Assembly: GCA_029245395.1 (NCBI GenBank)
Contig: JAQWPL010000029.1
Span: forward strand, 248,001 to 312,000
Source of the DNA: Gammaproteobacteria bacterium
Lineage (GTDB): Bacteria > Pseudomonadota > Gammaproteobacteria > Pseudomonadales > Pseudohongiellaceae
Reading direction: 5' to 3'
Length of the DNA: 64,000 bases
A program made the translations under genes and the position numbers. Every line of letters begins with the position of its first letter. The stretch's first letter is position 1. The notes below the pieces were generated by a model. That model saw only the letters and a program-made list of their open reading frames with translations, did not search any database and was not told the DNA's origin. Of the stretch, positions 50,221-63,368 are shown in pieces.

Positions 50221-51120
50221 ATGGCTACAAAGAAAAGAGGATTGGGCAGAGGGCTGGATGCCTTGTTAGGCAATGCACATACCCAGGCTGCCGAGCCAGC
50301 CACAAAGCCGCCAGCAGGAGAGGATTCTGGAGCTGTCGACGAAAACAACAGTCTCAAACACTTGCCGGTTGAATTTATCCAGCCGGGCAGGTATCAACCG
50401 CGGCATAACATGCACGATGAATCACTGGAAGATCTGGCCAACTCCATCAAGGCCCAGGGCGTCATGCAACCTATTGTTGTTCGTTCTATCAGTAGCAATA
50501 AATATGAAATCGTAGCAGGAGAACGCCGCTGGCGCGCCTGTCAATTGGCCGGCCTGGATACCATTCCGGTTATTGTCAAACAAGTGGCAGATGAAGCTGC
50601 TGTTGCCATGGCGCTTATCGAAAATATTCAGCGCGAAAATCTCAACCCTATTGAAGAAGCGACGGCCTTACAAAGGCTGATAGAAGAATTTGGGCTCACC
50701 CAGCAGGAAGCGGCTGACGCGGTAGGCAAATCCCGCACCACGGTTACTAATCTTTTACGCTTAATGGGGCTGAACGTGGATGTACGTCAGGCTTTGGAGC
50801 GCGGCGATCTGGAAATGGGACATGCCAGAGCACTTCTGGCGCTGCCTCAGGAGAAACAGCCAGAAGTTGCCAGAACTGTTAGCGGCAAAGGCCTGTCGGT
50901 CAGACAGACCGAAGCGCTGGTTCGAAAGCTGCTGGCGCAAAAAAACAAGGCCTCTACTGCAAAAAAACTCGACCCGGACATTCGCCACCTGCAAGACAGC
51001 CTCTCTGAAAAGCTCGGCGCTAACGTCGCTATTCAGCACACAGCAAAAGGCAAAGGTAAGCTTATTTTGAAATACAATTCGCTGGAACAATTAGAAGGAA
51101 TTCTGGACCATATCAAATAA
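50221..51120 (+). CDS. parB: Chromosome partitioning protein ParB (Spo0J)
   Basis: CTPase and parS-binding protein, 299 aa. N-terminal KKRGLGRGLDALLG, CTP-binding ParB/Srx domain with GERRWRACQLAG and ENIQRENLNPIEEA, HTH region LTQQEAADAVGKSRTTVTNLLRL, and a C-terminal dimerisation part. Its likely target parS lies in recF. Confidence 0.95.
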   Translation: MATKKRGLGRGLDALLGNAHTQAAEPATKPPAGEDSGAVDENNSLKHLPVEFIQPGRYQPRHNMHDESLEDLANSIKAQGVMQPIVVRSISSNKYEIVAGERRWRACQLAGLDTIPVIVKQVADEAAVAMALIENIQRENLNPIEEATALQRLIEEFGLTQQEAADAVGKSRTTVTNLLRLMGLNVDVRQALERGDLEMGHARALLALPQEKQPEVARTVSGKGLSVRQTEALVRKLLAQKNKASTAKKLDPDIRHLQDSLSEKLGANVAIQHTAKGKGKLILKYNSLEQLEGILDHIK

Positions 51121-51274
51121 GGCTGAATAACAGCTTCTTTTAGGCTTTTTCGGTTGTATGGCATTAGGAAAATCAATATAATTCGCGCGGTCGAAAAACA
51201 CTAAAAAGACTGAAAAAACAATAGGTATGGCAAGGCCTGGGAACGGTGACACAATCAGGCAGGATTAGAGGAAA

Positions 51275-51682
51275 GTGACCGTTTCATCTATCAAGGCTCC
51301 ACCAATTTACATCGCTTTTCTCATCCAGTTTTTATTTTGTTTGATGGCGGCGCTGGTTTTGTTTTTGTTGCTGGGTGGTGTAGCTGCCTATTCGATATTG
51401 CTGGGCGGGTTTATTAGCATCGTACCTAACAGCTATTTTGCCTGGAAGGTATTCCGCTTTCGCGGCGCACAAAGCACAGCGTTGATAGTAAAGTCATTTT
51501 ACGCGGGCGAAACTGGCAAGCTGATAATGACAGGGGTTCTTTTCGCGCTAGTATTTGCGGGAATCAAACCTTTGAATGAGCTTGCGGTGATTGTGAGTTT
51601 TATCCTGACGATAATTGTGGGCCTGATTGCCACAGCCTGGGTGAATAACGAAAGGAACCGTAGCAATCAAGCAGGCTTATAA
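51275..51682 (+). CDS. atpI: ATP synthase subunit I (AtpI)
   Basis: 135 aa, four hydrophobic segments, with GGFISIVPNSYFAWKVF and FYAGETGKLIMTGVLFALVF typical of proteobacterial AtpI, a c-ring assembly helper. GTG start with GAGGAAA upstream. First gene of the atp operon. Confidence 0.85.
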   Translation: MTVSSIKAPPIYIAFLIQFLFCLMAALVLFLLLGGVAAYSILLGGFISIVPNSYFAWKVFRFRGAQSTALIVKSFYAGETGKLIMTGVLFALVFAGIKPLNELAVIVSFILTIIVGLIATAWVNNERNRSNQAGL

Positions 51683-51807
51683 AATAAGAACAACGCCAGC
51701 AAAAAACAAGAACAACAGTTAGTTAAATAAGGAGTGTTTGTAGCCAGAAACTCACTTATTTACACAAAGAACAAGTTACGTAATCAGTCTGAACACTAGA
51801 AAATTAG

Positions 51808-52671
<864 letters not shown>

Positions 52672-52744
52672 ACAACAACGCGACATAACGAGATTTAATT
52701 AAACAGATTACAAAATCACTAATCAAGGTATTTACCTTATATAA

Positions 52745-53014
<270 letters not shown>

Positions 53015-53095
53015 TCAGCAAGAGTTATAGGCTGCACAATTAAGCAGCAAATAATAAGTAGTATATAAAAAGCACACTGGGTAAGAGGTGTAATT

Positions 53096-53566
53096 GTGAA
53101 CATTAACGCAACAATTTTTGGCCAAATGATCGCGTTCGCATTTTTTGTGTGGTTCTGCATGAAATATGTGTGGCCGCCGCTGACTGCAGCACTGGCAGAA
53201 AGGCAAAAGAAAATTGCCGAAGGGCTGGAAGCTGCAGATAAGGCTGAAAGTGATCTTGAGCAGGCTCAGGTACAAGTTGCCGAGCAACTCAAAGAAGCCA
53301 AGACTGAGGCTTCTGGCATTCTCGAGCAGGCCAACAAACGAGCCAGCCAGATAGTTGATGAGGCGAAAGATCAGGCCCGCGAAGAAGGGCAGCGAATAAT
53401 TGCTGGCGCGCAGGCTGAAATCGAACAGGAAGTGAATCGCGCCAAGGAACATCTGCGCGGTGAAGTAGCCAGCATCGCTATTGCTGGTGCAGAGAAAATT
53501 CTGGAAGCATCTGTCGATGAAAGCGCACATGCTGAACTGGCAGAAAAACTAGCCGCCAGTCTGTAA
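53096..53566 (+). CDS. atpF: F0F1 ATP synthase subunit b
   Basis: 156 aa peripheral stalk: one N-terminal membrane helix ([21 protein letters not shown] region) and a long charged coiled coil rich in Glu/Ala/Lys. GTG start with AAGAGG upstream. Confidence 0.95.
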   Translation: MNINATIFGQMIAFAFFVWFCMKYVWPPLTAALAERQKKIAEGLEAADKAESDLEQAQVQVAEQLKEAKTEASGILEQANKRASQIVDEAKDQAREEGQRIIAGAQAEIEQEVNRAKEHLRGEVASIAIAGAEKILEASVDESAHAELAEKLAASL

Positions 53567-53607
53567 ATTTTTTACAGCGAAGACGAAACAACTGACCTGA
53601 TAACGAT

Positions 53608-54144
53608 ATGGCTGAACTAACAACACTTGCGAGACCTTATGCCAGGGCGGCTTTTGAAGCAGCGAATGAAGCTGATAGCCTGAATGCTTGGTCTAACGCG
53701 ATGAGATTGACCGCTGTTGTTGTCAGTGAGCCGTCTGTGAAAGCGGCATTAGCCTCTCCTTCCCTGACTGGCGAAGAACAGGCGAGCCTCGTCAGTGATT
53801 TATGCGGTGACGAGATTACCAGACAGGTGCAAAATTTCATCAGGATTCTAGCGGAAAACAAGCGTATTAGTTTGATGCAGGAAATCGTCGTCCTGTTTGA
53901 GGCGCTCAAAGCCAATCAGGAAAAGAAAGTGGATGTGAATGTCACAACAGCGTTCCCTCTTACCGACAGTATCGAAGACAAGCTGGCAAAATCCCTCAAA
54001 GAGAAACTGCAGAGGGACGTAATTTTGCACAGTGAAATAGACAAGTCGCTGATTGGCGGCGCAATAGTACGTGCAGGTGACCTGGTCATTGATGGCTCAG
54101 TTCGCGGCAAGCTGACAAAGCTGGCGGAGTCCATGAAGTCCTGA
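53608..54144 (+). CDS. atpH: F0F1 ATP synthase subunit delta
   Basis: 178 aa. N-terminal LARPYARAAFEAANE and C-terminal IGGAIVRAGDLVIDGSVRGKLTKLAESM are classic delta/OSCP signatures. Joins the peripheral stalk to F1. Confidence 0.95.
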   Translation: MAELTTLARPYARAAFEAANEADSLNAWSNAMRLTAVVVSEPSVKAALASPSLTGEEQASLVSDLCGDEITRQVQNFIRILAENKRISLMQEIVVLFEALKANQEKKVDVNVTTAFPLTDSIEDKLAKSLKEKLQRDVILHSEIDKSLIGGAIVRAGDLVIDGSVRGKLTKLAESMKS

Positions 54145-54246
54145 ACCAAAATTTATAGTAGATAGTGTAAAAACCCGAAAAAGAATTTGCTTAAAAACTA
54201 CTCACAAGAAACCCTGAATAAGGGAATGAGTTGAGGAAACGAGAAA

Positions 54247-55791
54247 ATGCAACAACTGAATCCTTCAGAAATTAGCGAAATTATTAAACAGCGCATTGAT
54301 AACCTCGATGTGTCTGCACAAGCACAGAACGAAGGCACTATCGTTAGCGTGTCCGACGGCATTATCCGAATTCACGGACTGGCCGATGTTATGTACGGTG
54401 AAATGATCGAGTTCGAGGGCGGCGTTTATGGTATGGCCCTGAACCTGGAGCGAGATTCAGTGGGCGCGGTAGTGCTGGGCGAATACCAGTCATTGGCTGA
54501 AGGCCAGACTTGCCGCTGCACGCAACGCATCCTGGAAGTGCCTATAGGTCCTGAGCTGGAAGGCCGTGTAGTAGATGCGCTGGGCAGCCCGATCGATGGC
54601 AAAGGCCCGATCAATGCCAAGGAAACAGATCCAGTGGAAAAAGTAGCTCCAGGGGTAATCGCCCGTCAGTCAGTTTCCCAGCCTGTACAAACCGGCTTGA
54701 AAGCGATCGACGCCATGGTGCCTATTGGACGCGGTCAGCGTGAGCTGATTATTGGTGACCGCCAGATTGGTAAAACAGCCTTGGCTATTGACGCCATCAT
54801 CAACCAGAAAGGCACAGGCGTTAAGTGTATTTATGTTGCCATTGGTCAGAAGCAATCTTCTATCGCTTCTGTCGTACGTAAACTGGAAGAACACGGCGCA
54901 ATGGAGCACACCATTGTTGTGGCAGCGGGCGCTTCTGACCCGGCCTCGATGCAGTTTATTGCTCCGTATTCGGGTTGCACCATGGGCGAGTACTACCGCG
55001 ATCGCGGCCAGGATGCCTTGATTATTTATGATGACTTGACCAAACAGGCCTGGGCATACCGCCAGATTTCTCTGTTGTTGCGTCGCCCTCCAGGCCGTGA
55101 AGCCTATCCTGGTGACGTGTTTTATCTCCATTCTCGCTTGCTGGAAAGAGCCGCAAGGGTCAATGCAGACTACGTGGAAAATTTCACGGACGGCAAAGTC
55201 AAAGGCCAGACCGGCTCACTGACAGCATTGCCTATTATTGAAACCCAGGCTGGCGACGTATCCGCTTTCGTACCGACAAACGTAATTTCTATTACAGACG
55301 GGCAGATTTTCCTCGAAACCAATCTCTTTAACTCCGGTATTCGCCCTGCCATGAATGCAGGCTTATCTGTATCCCGTGTAGGTGGAGCGGCGCAGACCAG
55401 CATCATTAAAAAGCTGGGCGGTGGTATTCGACTTGCTCTGGCTCAGTATCGTGAACTGGCCGCATTTGCCCAGTTTGCTTCTGACCTTGATGAGGCCACA
55501 CGGGCCCAATTGGAGCATGGCCAGCGAGTCACAGAGTTAATGAAACAAAAACAGTATTCACCTCAGTCAGTCGCGGAAATGGCGATAGCTCTTTATGCCG
55601 CAAATGAGGGCTTCCTGAAAGAAGTTGCCCTGGACAAAATTGCTGATTTTGAATCCGCCCTGTTGTCATACATGAGCTCTGAATACAGCGACCTGATGAA
55701 GTCGATTAACGAATCAGGCGATTACAACGACGACATTCAGGCCTCCTTTAAGGAAGCGCTGGATAAATTCATTTCCACCCAGAGCTGGTAA
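54247..55791 (+). CDS. atpA: F0F1 ATP synthase subunit alpha
   Basis: 514 aa. P-loop GDRQIGKTA, regulatory nucleotide site and the ATP synthase alpha/beta signature region ([17 protein letters not shown]) are all conserved. Confidence 0.98.
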   Translation: MQQLNPSEISEIIKQRIDNLDVSAQAQNEGTIVSVSDGIIRIHGLADVMYGEMIEFEGGVYGMALNLERDSVGAVVLGEYQSLAEGQTCRCTQRILEVPIGPELEGRVVDALGSPIDGKGPINAKETDPVEKVAPGVIARQSVSQPVQTGLKAIDAMVPIGRGQRELIIGDRQIGKTALAIDAIINQKGTGVKCIYVAIGQKQSSIASVVRKLEEHGAMEHTIVVAAGASDPASMQFIAPYSGCTMGEYYRDRGQDALIIYDDLTKQAWAYRQISLLLRRPPGREAYPGDVFYLHSRLLERAARVNADYVENFTDGKVKGQTGSLTALPIIETQAGDVSAFVPTNVISITDGQIFLETNLFNSGIRPAMNAGLSVSRVGGAAQTSIIKKLGGGIRLALAQYRELAAFAQFASDLDEATRAQLEHGQRVTELMKQKQYSPQSVAEMAIALYAANEGFLKEVALDKIADFESALLSYMSSEYSDLMKSINESGDYNDDIQASFKEALDKFISTQSW

Positions 55792-55797
55792 GAAACC

Positions 55798-56658
55798 ATG
55801 GCGGCCGGAAAAGAAATTCGCAATCAGATCGGGAGTATCAAAAATACTCAGAAGATCACCAGTGCCATGGAAATGGTTGCGGCGAGCAAGATGCGCAAGG
55901 CCCAGGACCGAATGGAGCTGGGAAAACCATATGCGCAGAACATTCGCAGCGTGGTCAGCCACATGGCCAACTCCACGCCGGAACATCGCCATATCTATAT
56001 GGAAGAGCGTGAGGTAAAGCGCGTAGGTTTTATTGTTGTTTCCTCTGACCGCGGCCTGTGTGGTGGTCTTAACATCAACCTGTTCAAGAGCATGATCACC
56101 GCCATGAAAGGCTGGCATGACCAGGATGTGGACATTGATATCTGTGCAGTTGGTTCCAAGGGGGCCGCTTTTTTCAATAACTACGGTGGCAATGTAGTTG
56201 CCGCTATCCGCGGTATTGGTGATAAACCTGCAGCGGAAGATGTTGTTGGCGGCGTCAAGGTGATGCTGGACAATTTTGGAGAAGCCAACATCGACAAGTT
56301 GTTTCTGGTCTCCAATGAATTCGTCAATACAATGACACAGTCACCAACTGTTGAGCAGTTGCTGCCGTTACAGGCTGCCGAAGATGAAAAGCTGCAACAT
56401 CACTGGGATTACCTTTATGAGCCTGATGCTCGCGAACTCCTTAATGGGCTGCTCGCACGCTATATAGAATCTCAGGTTTACCAGGCAGTTGTGGAAAACA
56501 ACGCCTGTGAACAGGCTGCTCGGATGATAGCCATGAAGAGCGCTACAGATAATGCCGGCGATATTATCGACGAGCTGCAGCTTATCTATAACAAGGCGCG
56601 TCAGGCAGCGATTACACAGGAATTGTCAGAGATTGTTAGCGGCGCAGCCGCTACTTAA
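55798..56658 (+). CDS. atpG: F0F1 ATP synthase subunit gamma
   Basis: 286 aa central stalk rotor subunit. N-terminal [20 protein letters not shown] and [11 protein letters not shown], and C-terminal [20 protein letters not shown], the coiled-coil ends that form the shaft. 6 bases after atpA. Confidence 0.97.
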   Translation: MAAGKEIRNQIGSIKNTQKITSAMEMVAASKMRKAQDRMELGKPYAQNIRSVVSHMANSTPEHRHIYMEEREVKRVGFIVVSSDRGLCGGLNINLFKSMITAMKGWHDQDVDIDICAVGSKGAAFFNNYGGNVVAAIRGIGDKPAAEDVVGGVKVMLDNFGEANIDKLFLVSNEFVNTMTQSPTVEQLLPLQAAEDEKLQHHWDYLYEPDARELLNGLLARYIESQVYQAVVENNACEQAARMIAMKSATDNAGDIIDELQLIYNKARQAAITQELSEIVSGAAAT

Positions 56659-56736
56659 GACCATTTAAAGTTTTTACGCTTTAAGCGGGCTTTAAATAAA
56701 TTTTTGAATTTGAATTATAGAAATAGACTTTTTTAA

Positions 56737-58146
<1,410 letters not shown>

Positions 58147-58171
58147 TTAAACAGGCAGAGGGATACTAATT

Positions 58172-58597
58172 ATGGCAACAACAATGCATTGCGACATTGC
58201 CTGCGCCGAACAGCAGATTTTCTCCGGCAAAGTGGAGACGATTGTTGCGGCTGGAAGTTTGGGCGACCTGGGAATTCATCCTGGACACGCTCCCTTGTTG
58301 ACCGCCTTGATTCCTGGTCCGGTTCGCGTAGTCATGGAAGGTGGGGAAGAAGAAATTTATTACGTATCTGGTGGCTTCCTTGAAGTTCAGCCCGGCACAG
58401 TTCACATCCTCGCCGATACGGCTGTGCGCGCACACGATATGGATGAGGCGAATGCAACCCAGGCTATGAAAGAAGCCGAAGATGCTATCCAGAACCAGGG
58501 CGCGGAAATGGAATACGCAGAAGCGGCTTCCCAACTGGCCCAGGCTGCAGCTCAGATCAGAACGCTGCAACAGCTGCGGAAAAAACTCGGCGGTTAG
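58172..58597 (+). CDS. atpC: F0F1 ATP synthase subunit epsilon
   Basis: 141 aa. Beta-sandwich N-terminal domain ([34 protein letters not shown]) and a C-terminal helical hairpin that inhibits ATP hydrolysis. Last gene of the operon, followed by a terminator. Confidence 0.96.
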   Translation: MATTMHCDIACAEQQIFSGKVETIVAAGSLGDLGIHPGHAPLLTALIPGPVRVVMEGGEEEIYYVSGGFLEVQPGTVHILADTAVRAHDMDEANATQAMKEAEDAIQNQGAEMEYAEAASQLAQAAAQIRTLQQLRKKLGG

Positions 58598-58621
58598 CCC
58601 TTTTATCCTTACACAACCAAC

Positions 58622-58648
58622 AAAAAGGCAGCTTTGGCTGCCTTTTTT
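58622..58648 (+). terminator. Intrinsic terminator of the atp operon
   Basis: GGCAGC (58627-58632), loop TTTG, GCTGCC (58637-58642) followed by six T, flanked by a matching A run, 25 bases after the atpC stop. Confidence 0.92.
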
Positions 58649-58691
58649 GGTATTCTAGGCAAGAGAATTATCCAACCTGGTTTTTAGGCTT

Positions 58692-60053
58692 TTGAAACTG
58701 AATGTTGTAATACTGGCTGCCGGCAAGGGCACGAGGATGGCGTCCTCATTGCCCAAAGTCCTGCATAAACTGGCAGGCAAGCCTCTCCTGTTACATGTGC
58801 TGGAAACCGCTCAAGAGTTGGCCTGTGACAACCTGCAAGTAGTGACAGGTTACGGTGCTGAAAAAGTAGAAGCAGAGTTTGGCGGGCTGGTTAACCGCTT
58901 TGTCCTGCAAAAAGAGCAGTTGGGTACAGCCCATGCAGTTCAGCAAACTATGGACGGCCTGGATGATGACGCTGTAATTCTGGTGCTTTACGGCGATGTA
59001 CCGCTCATCAAGGCATCAACCCTGCAGGCCTTACTTGACCAGGTCGATGAAAACACTATGGGCGTACTGACCTGTGTTGTGGATGACCCAACCGGGCTGG
59101 GTCGAATTATTCGTGATAATGATGGTCAAATTAGCAGGATTGTCGAAGAAAAAGAGGCTGACCCGAATGAAAAACAGGTCACAGAAATCAATACAGGCTT
59201 CATGGCTATACCAGTTCAACGACTCAAAGACTGGCTGCCAAGAGTGGGCGCTAATAACGCATCAAAAGAATATTACCTGACAGATTTAGTTGAGCTTGCT
59301 ATTCAAGATGGCTGCCAGGTAAGCACAAGTCAGTGCAAGGACCAGCAGGAAATTACAGGAATCAATGATAGAGCACAGTTGGCAAAACTTGAAAGGAAAT
59401 TTCAAAAAGACATGCATGAAGAGTTAATGAAAAAAGGTGTTACGTTGGCAGACCCATCGCGCTTTGATATTCGTGGCAATGCCTCCATCGCTATGGATGT
59501 TGAAATTGATATCAACGTAATTCTGGAAGGTGAGGTTACTATTGCCGGCAATGTAAAAATTGGTGCCGGTTGCCTGCTAAAAAATTGCAGCGTTGGTGAA
59601 GGAACGGTGCTGCATCCTTACACAGTGATTGAGGATGCAGTGATTGGAAAGGGCTGCCAGCTGGGCCCCTTTGCCAGGGTCAGGCCCGGAACAGAAATGA
59701 AAGATGATGCTAAATTAGGAAATTTTGTTGAAGTTAAAAAATCTGTAATCGGTAAAGGCAGCAAAGTGAATCACCTGTCTTATGTTGGAGACTCTGAGCT
59801 TGGTAGTGAAGTTAATGTTGGCGCGGGTGTTATAACCTGTAATTACGATGGCGAAAATAAACACAAGACCGTTATTGGCGACGGCGTGTTTATTGGCTCA
59901 AACGCCGTACTGGTAGCTCCTGTCATAGTAGAGAAGGGGTCATTTGTAGCGGCGGGCTCGACCATTACCAAGGATGTTGATAAAGGGCAGTTGGCTGTGG
60001 GCAGGGGCAAGCAATCAAATATTGATGATTGGAAGCGTCCTGGTAAAAAATAA
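58692..60053 (+). CDS. glmU: Bifunctional GlmU (glucosamine-1-phosphate acetyltransferase / N-acetylglucosamine-1-phosphate uridyltransferase)
   Basis: Makes UDP-GlcNAc for peptidoglycan and LPS. 453 aa: N-terminal pyrophosphorylase (LAAGKGTRMASSLPKVLHKLAGKPLL, YGDVPLI) and C-terminal left-handed beta-helix acetyltransferase (RPGTEMKDDAKLGNFVEVKKS, NYDGENKHKT). TTG start (58692) with AGG six bases upstream. It works one step after GlmS, encoded next. Confidence 0.96.
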   Translation: MKLNVVILAAGKGTRMASSLPKVLHKLAGKPLLLHVLETAQELACDNLQVVTGYGAEKVEAEFGGLVNRFVLQKEQLGTAHAVQQTMDGLDDDAVILVLYGDVPLIKASTLQALLDQVDENTMGVLTCVVDDPTGLGRIIRDNDGQISRIVEEKEADPNEKQVTEINTGFMAIPVQRLKDWLPRVGANNASKEYYLTDLVELAIQDGCQVSTSQCKDQQEITGINDRAQLAKLERKFQKDMHEELMKKGVTLADPSRFDIRGNASIAMDVEIDINVILEGEVTIAGNVKIGAGCLLKNCSVGEGTVLHPYTVIEDAVIGKGCQLGPFARVRPGTEMKDDAKLGNFVEVKKSVIGKGSKVNHLSYVGDSELGSEVNVGAGVITCNYDGENKHKTVIGDGVFIGSNAVLVAPVIVEKGSFVAAGSTITKDVDKGQLAVGRGKQSNIDDWKRPGKK

Positions 60054-60121
60054 CACACAGTTTTTCTACCTAAGCACCAAAGCTTAGATTCAATTTTATA
60101 CGAACAGGAAATGAATGATTT

Positions 60122-61957
60122 ATGTGCGGTATCGTTGGCGCCATTGGACATAGAAATGTAAAGGGTATTCTTGTTGAGGGCCTGAAAAGGCTTGAATACC
60201 GGGGTTATGATTCTGCCGGATTGGCGCTTATAAACCGCAAAACCCTTGCATTGTCCTGCATCAAAACTGTTGGAAAAGTGCAGGCGCTAGAAGACAGAAT
60301 TAAAGATGACTCTGCGGATGGGCACATTGGCATAGCTCATACTCGCTGGGCGACACATGGTAAGCCCACACAGGAAAACGCACACCCACATGAATCCAAT
60401 GATCGAATAGCGCTTATTCATAACGGCATTATTGAAAATTTCATGCCGCTCAAAGAAGAGCTGATCAAGGATGGTTATACCTTCAAGACTGAAACAGATA
60501 CTGAAGTCATTGTGCACCTTATTCACAAGTATCTGGGAAAAGAAAACCTGAAACTTTTTGATGCGGTAACTAAAACAGTAAGCCAACTTGATGGTGCTTA
60601 TGGACTGGCTGTTATCGACAAAGAAGACCCCAAGCGCATTATCGTTGCCCGTAGCGGCAGCCCATTGATTATTGGCGTAGGTATCGGCGAGAATTTTATT
60701 GCCTCGGATCCTGCAGCGCTTGGACAAGTGACTGACAGGTTTGTTTATCTGGAAGAAGGCGATATTGCTGAAATAAAAGCCAGAAAATTCAAAATTTTCA
60801 ATAATGGCGAAAAAGTAGAGCGCGAAATAGTGCGTTTGAATCAGAATCTCGAGGATGCCGTGAAAGGGCAGTATCGCCACTTCATGCTCAAGGAAATTTT
60901 TGAACAACCGGAAATGGTTGCTAATACGTTGGCAGGCAAACTAAGCAAAATCCATGTGCTGGAAGAGGCGTTTGGCGTCAATGCAAAAGCAATTTTTGAT
61001 AACATCGAGCGTGTACAAATAGTTGCTTGCGGCACCAGCTACCATGCCGGCATGATTGCTAAATTCTGGTTCGAAAATATTGCAAGGATGTCCTGCTCGG
61101 TGGATATCGCTAGCGAGTACCGTTATCGCAATATGCTGGTTCCTGACAAATGCCTGTTTGTGACCATCTCACAGTCAGGTGAAACAGCCGATACCCTGGC
61201 CGCACTTCGGTTTGCCAAAACGGCTGGCTATGCAGGTTGTATGACCATCTGCAACGTAGCTAATAGCTCCATTGAAAGGGAAAGTGATTTTGCTGTTATG
61301 ACAGTGGCCGGGCGGGAAATCGGCGTGGCGTCCACAAAAGCGTTTACTACCCAACTTTCTATTCTGACTTTGCTTTGCATTGTACTGGCACGAAGGAGCG
61401 GACTTACTGAAGAAAAAGAAGCAGAACTGGTCAACGACCTGCATGATCTTCCCCGGATTTTAAGTAAAGCCTTGATGCTCAGTGATCAGATTAAAAAAAT
61501 ATCTCTGGATTTTGCACACAAGCGCCACTCTTTGTTTCTTGGTAGAGGCGTGCAATATCCGGTAGCCAAGGAAGGGGCGCTAAAGTTAAAAGAAATTTCC
61601 TATATCCATGCCGAGGCCTATCCGGCTGGGGAACTGAAACACGGACCATTAGCACTGGTAGATGATGACATGCCGGTTATCGCCGTAGCACCCAATGATG
61701 AATTATTGGAAAAACTGAAATCCAATTTACAGGAAGTAAGTGCCCGAGGTGGACAGTTATATGTATTTGCAGATGCAGAATCTGGATTTAGTAATGATGA
61801 GAGTACAACCGTTGTGAATGTACCTCACTGCTCTGATTTTTTGTCTCCGATTGTGTATACCATTCCTTTGCAACTTCTTTCTTATCATGTGGCTGTTATC
61901 AAAGGCACCGATATTGATCAGCCGCGCAATCTTGCCAAGTCTGTGACAGTGGAGTAA
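60122..61957 (+). CDS. glmS: Glutamine:fructose-6-phosphate aminotransferase GlmS
   Basis: First step of amino-sugar synthesis, 611 aa. Catalytic Cys2 (MCGIVGAIG), glutaminase motifs (TRWATHGKP, HNGIIEN), two SIS domains (SQSGETADTLAALR, STKAFTTQ) and the conserved end PRNLAKSVTVE. That 3' end is the TnsD recognition region of attTn7 in many bacteria. A small hairpin (CTAAGC/GCTTAG, 60070-60087) lies in the leader, of unknown significance. Confidence 0.97.
   Translation: MCGIVGAIGHRNVKGILVEGLKRLEYRGYDSAGLALINRKTLALSCIKTVGKVQALEDRIKDDSADGHIGIAHTRWATHGKPTQENAHPHESNDRIALIHNGIIENFMPLKEELIKDGYTFKTETDTEVIVHLIHKYLGKENLKLFDAVTKTVSQLDGAYGLAVIDKEDPKRIIVARSGSPLIIGVGIGENFIASDPAALGQVTDRFVYLEEGDIAEIKARKFKIFNNGEKVEREIVRLNQNLEDAVKGQYRHFMLKEIFEQPEMVANTLAGKLSKIHVLEEAFGVNAKAIFDNIERVQIVACGTSYHAGMIAKFWFENIARMSCSVDIASEYRYRNMLVPDKCLFVTISQSGETADTLAALRFAKTAGYAGCMTICNVANSSIERESDFAVMTVAGREIGVASTKAFTTQLSILTLLCIVLARRSGLTEEKEAELVNDLHDLPRILSKALMLSDQIKKISLDFAHKRHSLFLGRGVQYPVAKEGALKLKEISYIHAEAYPAGELKHGPLALVDDDMPVIAVAPNDELLEKLKSNLQEVSARGGQLYVFADAESGFSNDESTTVVNVPHCSDFLSPIVYTIPLQLLSYHVAVIKGTDIDQPRNLAKSVTVE
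61940..61957 (+). repeat. glmS 3' end, copy 1 (attTn7 core region)
   Basis: Codons for SVTVE and the stop (TCT GTG ACA GTG GAG TAA). A second copy with only synonymous differences lies at 63369-63386. Confidence 0.8.
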
Positions 61958-61978
61958 GTTCAACCCAACTTTCTTTTA

Positions 61979-62002
61979 AACCTGGCATTCTGCCGGGGTT
62001 TT
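61979..62002 (+). terminator. Probable glmS terminator
   Basis: AACC-GGCA / TGCC-GGTT imperfect hairpin with small bulges and a three-base loop, ending in TTTTC, 21 bases after the glmS stop. Confidence 0.5.
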
Positions 62003-62166
62003 CAAAATCACTAAAAATTAACCACGGTAAAAACTACCCTAAAAATTCCACCTATTTTTTCATGTTGGTGGAAGTCATAAGGGATTGATATGACTTGTTG
62101 CGGTCTCTTATGTGTATTAATACGACATATATGATAAGTTACATAAATTAATTATTGGAGAAACAA

Positions 62167-62688
62167 ATGAGAGACTTTGATATAAAAGATTACATTAACC
62201 ATTTGCCAATAGTGGGACTCATAGCGCCACCCCTAATATATTTATTCTTTTTTGGAATAAACTCCAGCGCTTTCTCAGCACTCGGTATGAGTGGTGACAA
62301 TATGCTCTTATCTGTGCTTATAATCTCTTTGCTTATATGGGGATGGTCAGCACTCTATGCAAGAAGTGTAAATAAATTCCTCAAAAAACAAGAGAAAGAT
62401 AACTTTAAATTAGTGTTTGGAATCAATAGTTTTGCATGGTTTCCTGGGTTAATCTTTTGGTTTTCATTTGATTCATTAGGGATGTCAAATATTTTTCTTG
62501 CCATAGGTTTTTTGCTTATTTTTATATTTATATTAGATAACTTTGTCAGAGTATGGTTAACCTCTATTGCATTTGACCTAGAAATCAAAACGTCTTTAAA
62601 TGCAAACAAATTTGTTTTAATAATTGAGACAATTGCATATCTCCCATATGCTCTTTTTAGTATGACATTAGGCGGAGCATTTATTTAA
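62167..62688 (+). CDS. Predicted four-to-five-helix membrane protein, function unknown
   Basis: 173 aa from the ATG at 62167, chosen because GGAG sits 6 bases upstream (the frame opens 12 bases earlier at TTG). Hydrophobic segments lie near residues 15-32, 44-62, 83-100, 105-125 and 148-170, separated by short charged loops (RSVNKFLKKQEKDN). I recognise no family motif. Codon use is strikingly AT-rich (many AAA, ATA, TTT, TTA) compared with glmS upstream. One base separates it from the next gene, so the pair is very likely one operon. Lies in the glmS-distal insert and is likely acquired. Confidence 0.7.
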   Translation: MRDFDIKDYINHLPIVGLIAPPLIYLFFFGINSSAFSALGMSGDNMLLSVLIISLLIWGWSALYARSVNKFLKKQEKDNFKLVFGINSFAWFPGLIFWFSFDSLGMSNIFLAIGFLLIFIFILDNFVRVWLTSIAFDLEIKTSLNANKFVLIIETIAYLPYALFSMTLGGAFI

Positions 62689-62689
62689 G

Positions 62690-63250
62690 ATGAAGCATAT
62701 AAGCATCATCGTTATTTGTTTCCTTGTCGGGTTTGTAGTCTATAAAAAATTTGAATCTGACAATATGTACTATGACAGGATTTACTCTGAAGAGAGAAAC
62801 GACTTAACCATTGCTGAAAGAGGTTTAATGGCGATAGAAAGAGAGCATGATCTAGAAATAAGAAAAGAAGAGGCAGTACTAAGGGATTATGAGAATGGAA
62901 AAATTTCACTAGAGGAGTATGAAAACTATTTACAGCGAAAGTTAGAAGAAGAAAACAAAGAAAATGAGGATGCATTAGAGTTTTTTGGTAATCTTTATGA
63001 TCCTGAAAAAGGCATGTTTAGCGGCGCCTACAAAATGACAATGTCACCAAAATTTAAAAAAGAAAAACAAATTAAAGAACTAGACAAAACAATAAACAAC
63101 TTGATTCAAGACTTAGAAAACGAAAACAAAGAAATCATAGTCATAAAATTAAAACAAACCACATGGGTACCCGTTGGAGATAAAGAAATTGATCAAGAGA
63201 TGACCAAGTTTTATGAAAAAAAAATCAAAGTAATTCTTGATAACCTGTAA
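62690..63250 (+). CDS. Membrane-anchored coiled-coil protein, function unknown
   Basis: 186 aa. A single N-terminal helix (residues ~4-19, ISIIVICFLVGFVVY) anchors a soluble domain on the periplasmic side or, if it is a signal peptide, releases it. Residues ~30-95 and 120-145 are Glu/Lys-rich coiled coil (LEEYENYLQRKLEEENKENED; KEKQIKELDKTINNLIQDL split by a short non-coiled part). It ends with a short segment WVPVGDKEIDQEMTKFYEKK. AT-rich like its partner and starting one base after that gene's stop. I know no homologue. Confidence 0.7.
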   Translation: MKHISIIVICFLVGFVVYKKFESDNMYYDRIYSEERNDLTIAERGLMAIEREHDLEIRKEEAVLRDYENGKISLEEYENYLQRKLEEENKENEDALEFFGNLYDPEKGMFSGAYKMTMSPKFKKEKQIKELDKTINNLIQDLENENKEIIVIKLKQTTWVPVGDKEIDQEMTKFYEKKIKVILDNL

Positions 63251-63368
63251 ATTTTTTATGAAAAACATAGAGAGTAGACCGTGTAATTATAAGCAACTCA
63301 TGCAACCAAACCTCAACTCTTTCAAACACCGCAGAAATAGTGGAGAATGAAAAATCGGTTCACCTTAC

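Noticed and set aside
60070-60087. Riboswitch or ribozyme in the glmS leader
   Set aside because: The leader is only 68 bases with one 6-bp hairpin; the glmS ribozyme core is absent, and GlmZ-type control cannot be judged from this.
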